From NCBI GenBank assembly GCA_937897085.1, contig CALCOR010000146.1, positions 1-5,042 on the forward strand: 5,042 bases of DNA, written 5' to 3'. The stretch comes from an uncultured euryarchaeote (GTDB lineage: Archaea; Thermoplasmatota; Poseidoniia; Poseidoniales; Thalassarchaeaceae). Below are positions 4,580 to 5,042 of the stretch, in pieces. The first letter of the stretch is position 1, and each line of letters opens with the position of its first letter. A program made the position numbers and the translations under genes. The notes under the pieces are model-generated. The model had not been told where the DNA came from. It saw only the letters and a list, made by a program, of their open reading frames with translations, and ran no database searches.

Positions 4580-5042
4580 TCACAGGAGATCGTCGATGAG
4601 CGAGTCGAGGTCGTCGTCCTCATCGCCGCCTTTGCGCGGTTCATCGAACAGGTCGCTGGCGAGGTCGGCAAGGCGAGCGCTGGCATCTGTCGGTGCGGAG
4701 GCGCGAGCAGGGGTGGTGTCGGTCACGGAGGTCTCCCGTTCTTCTGCATGGATGGCGGAGGCGGCCGGCATGAGAGTGCCCTCGAGGTCCACATCCGCAG
4801 CCGCGGGTGCGCTGAACGACTCGCCGGTGCCACCCCAACTCGCGTCGTCCTTGTCCTGAGGGAGACCCCATGCCCCGGTGACCAGTTCCCAAGCCTGGCT
4901 GTCGCGCCGATTGCTGCGGACACGCACCATCATGAAGATGATCGACATGATGGCTAGCATCAGCAGCACCGAGAGCACGTTGTTGAGAGTCAACAGTTCG
5001 CCGATGCCCGCGGTCTCGGGAGTACCGGGGCCAACCACCTCA
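4580..5042 (-). CDS. C-terminal end of a single-pass membrane protein with an acidic cytoplasmic tail (5' end outside window)
   Basis: The frame is open at the right edge and stops at TGA 4580-4582. A GTG at 5036-5038 could serve as a start, but the codon before it is open (GAG), no ribosome binding site is visible, and what follows (GPGTPETAG) looks like a linker before an anchor. I therefore treat the gene as truncated at the window edge. About 153 residues are visible. A hydrophobic helix (4925-4987, Leu/Met/Ile-rich) is followed at once by RVRSNRR, a positive-inside stop-transfer signal that puts the C-terminus in the cytoplasm. The tail contains a Trp-bearing segment (QAWELVTGAWGLPQD), a disordered Ala/Ser/Thr-rich region, a predicted short helix around SARLADLASDLFDEP, and an acidic end with DEDDDLDSLIDDLL. 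The family is not recognised. A large extracellular part upstream is likely by analogy with archaeal surface proteins that end this way. A complete small membrane protein of 152 residues is the alternative. Confidence 0.7.
   Translation of the reverse strand, partial: EVVGPGTPETAGIGELLTLNNVLSVLLMLAIMSIIFMMVRVRSNRRDSQAWELVTGAWGLPQDKDDASWGGTGESFSAPAAADVDLEGTLMPAASAIHAEERETSVTDTTPARASAPTDASARLADLASDLFDEPRKGGDEDDDLDSLIDDLL

Noticed and set aside
3795..4859. Long open plus-strand frame of about 354 codons antisense to pabC and the membrane protein gene
   Set aside because: It crosses two real genes on the other strand, its translation is Ser/Arg/Ala-rich without motifs, and high G+C codon bias explains its openness.

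Overview
The window is about 60% G+C coding DNA in which every supportable gene lies on the minus strand. It reads, in order of transcription (right to left): the 3' end of a membrane-anchored protein (off the right edge), pabC, a pabB-pabA fusion, a small zinc-ribbon membrane protein, a gap of 360 bases, and the 5' part of a secreted calcium-binding repeat protein (off the left edge). No tRNA, rRNA, CRISPR array, insertion sequence or transposase was found.

The organism is probably a marine planktonic archaeon of the Poseidoniales (Marine Group II Euryarchaeota) or a close relative. This is inferred from style, not from a marker gene. The signs are a secreted protein with DxDGDG thrombospondin-3 motifs written in a typical 'GLNPNNAGDANADPDGDG' way, a single-pass membrane protein with a cytoplasmic Ala/Ser/Asp-rich tail ending in a run of Asp and Leu, and a compact minus-strand operon. 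Shine-Dalgarno sites and GTG starts occur in both archaea and bacteria, so a bacterial origin is not excluded.

The centre (about 1353-4540) is a complete p-aminobenzoate module. The PabB-PabA fusion takes ammonia from glutamine and puts it on chorismate to give 4-amino-4-deoxychorismate. PabC then removes pyruvate to give p-aminobenzoate, the precursor of folate-type C1 carriers. The stop of pabC and the GTG start of the fusion overlap by 4 bases. The zinc-ribbon gene follows 9 bases after the fusion, with its ribosome binding site overlapping the fusion's stop codon. These three genes are almost certainly one transcription unit. The zinc-ribbon gene's role is unknown.

The left part (1-980) holds a 360-base gap with RNA-like hairpins and an A10 tract, and then the secreted protein, whose C-terminal visible part is a Gly-Gln dipeptide repeat encoded by a 12-base tandem repeat. 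The right edge (4580-5042) holds only the C-terminal end of its protein: a transmembrane helix and a cytoplasmic tail.

I found no obvious new defence or mobile system. The items most worth a second look are the PabB-before-PabA fusion, the altered PLP-site residues in PabC, the coupled zinc-ribbon membrane protein, the Gly-Gln repeat and the hairpins in the gap.
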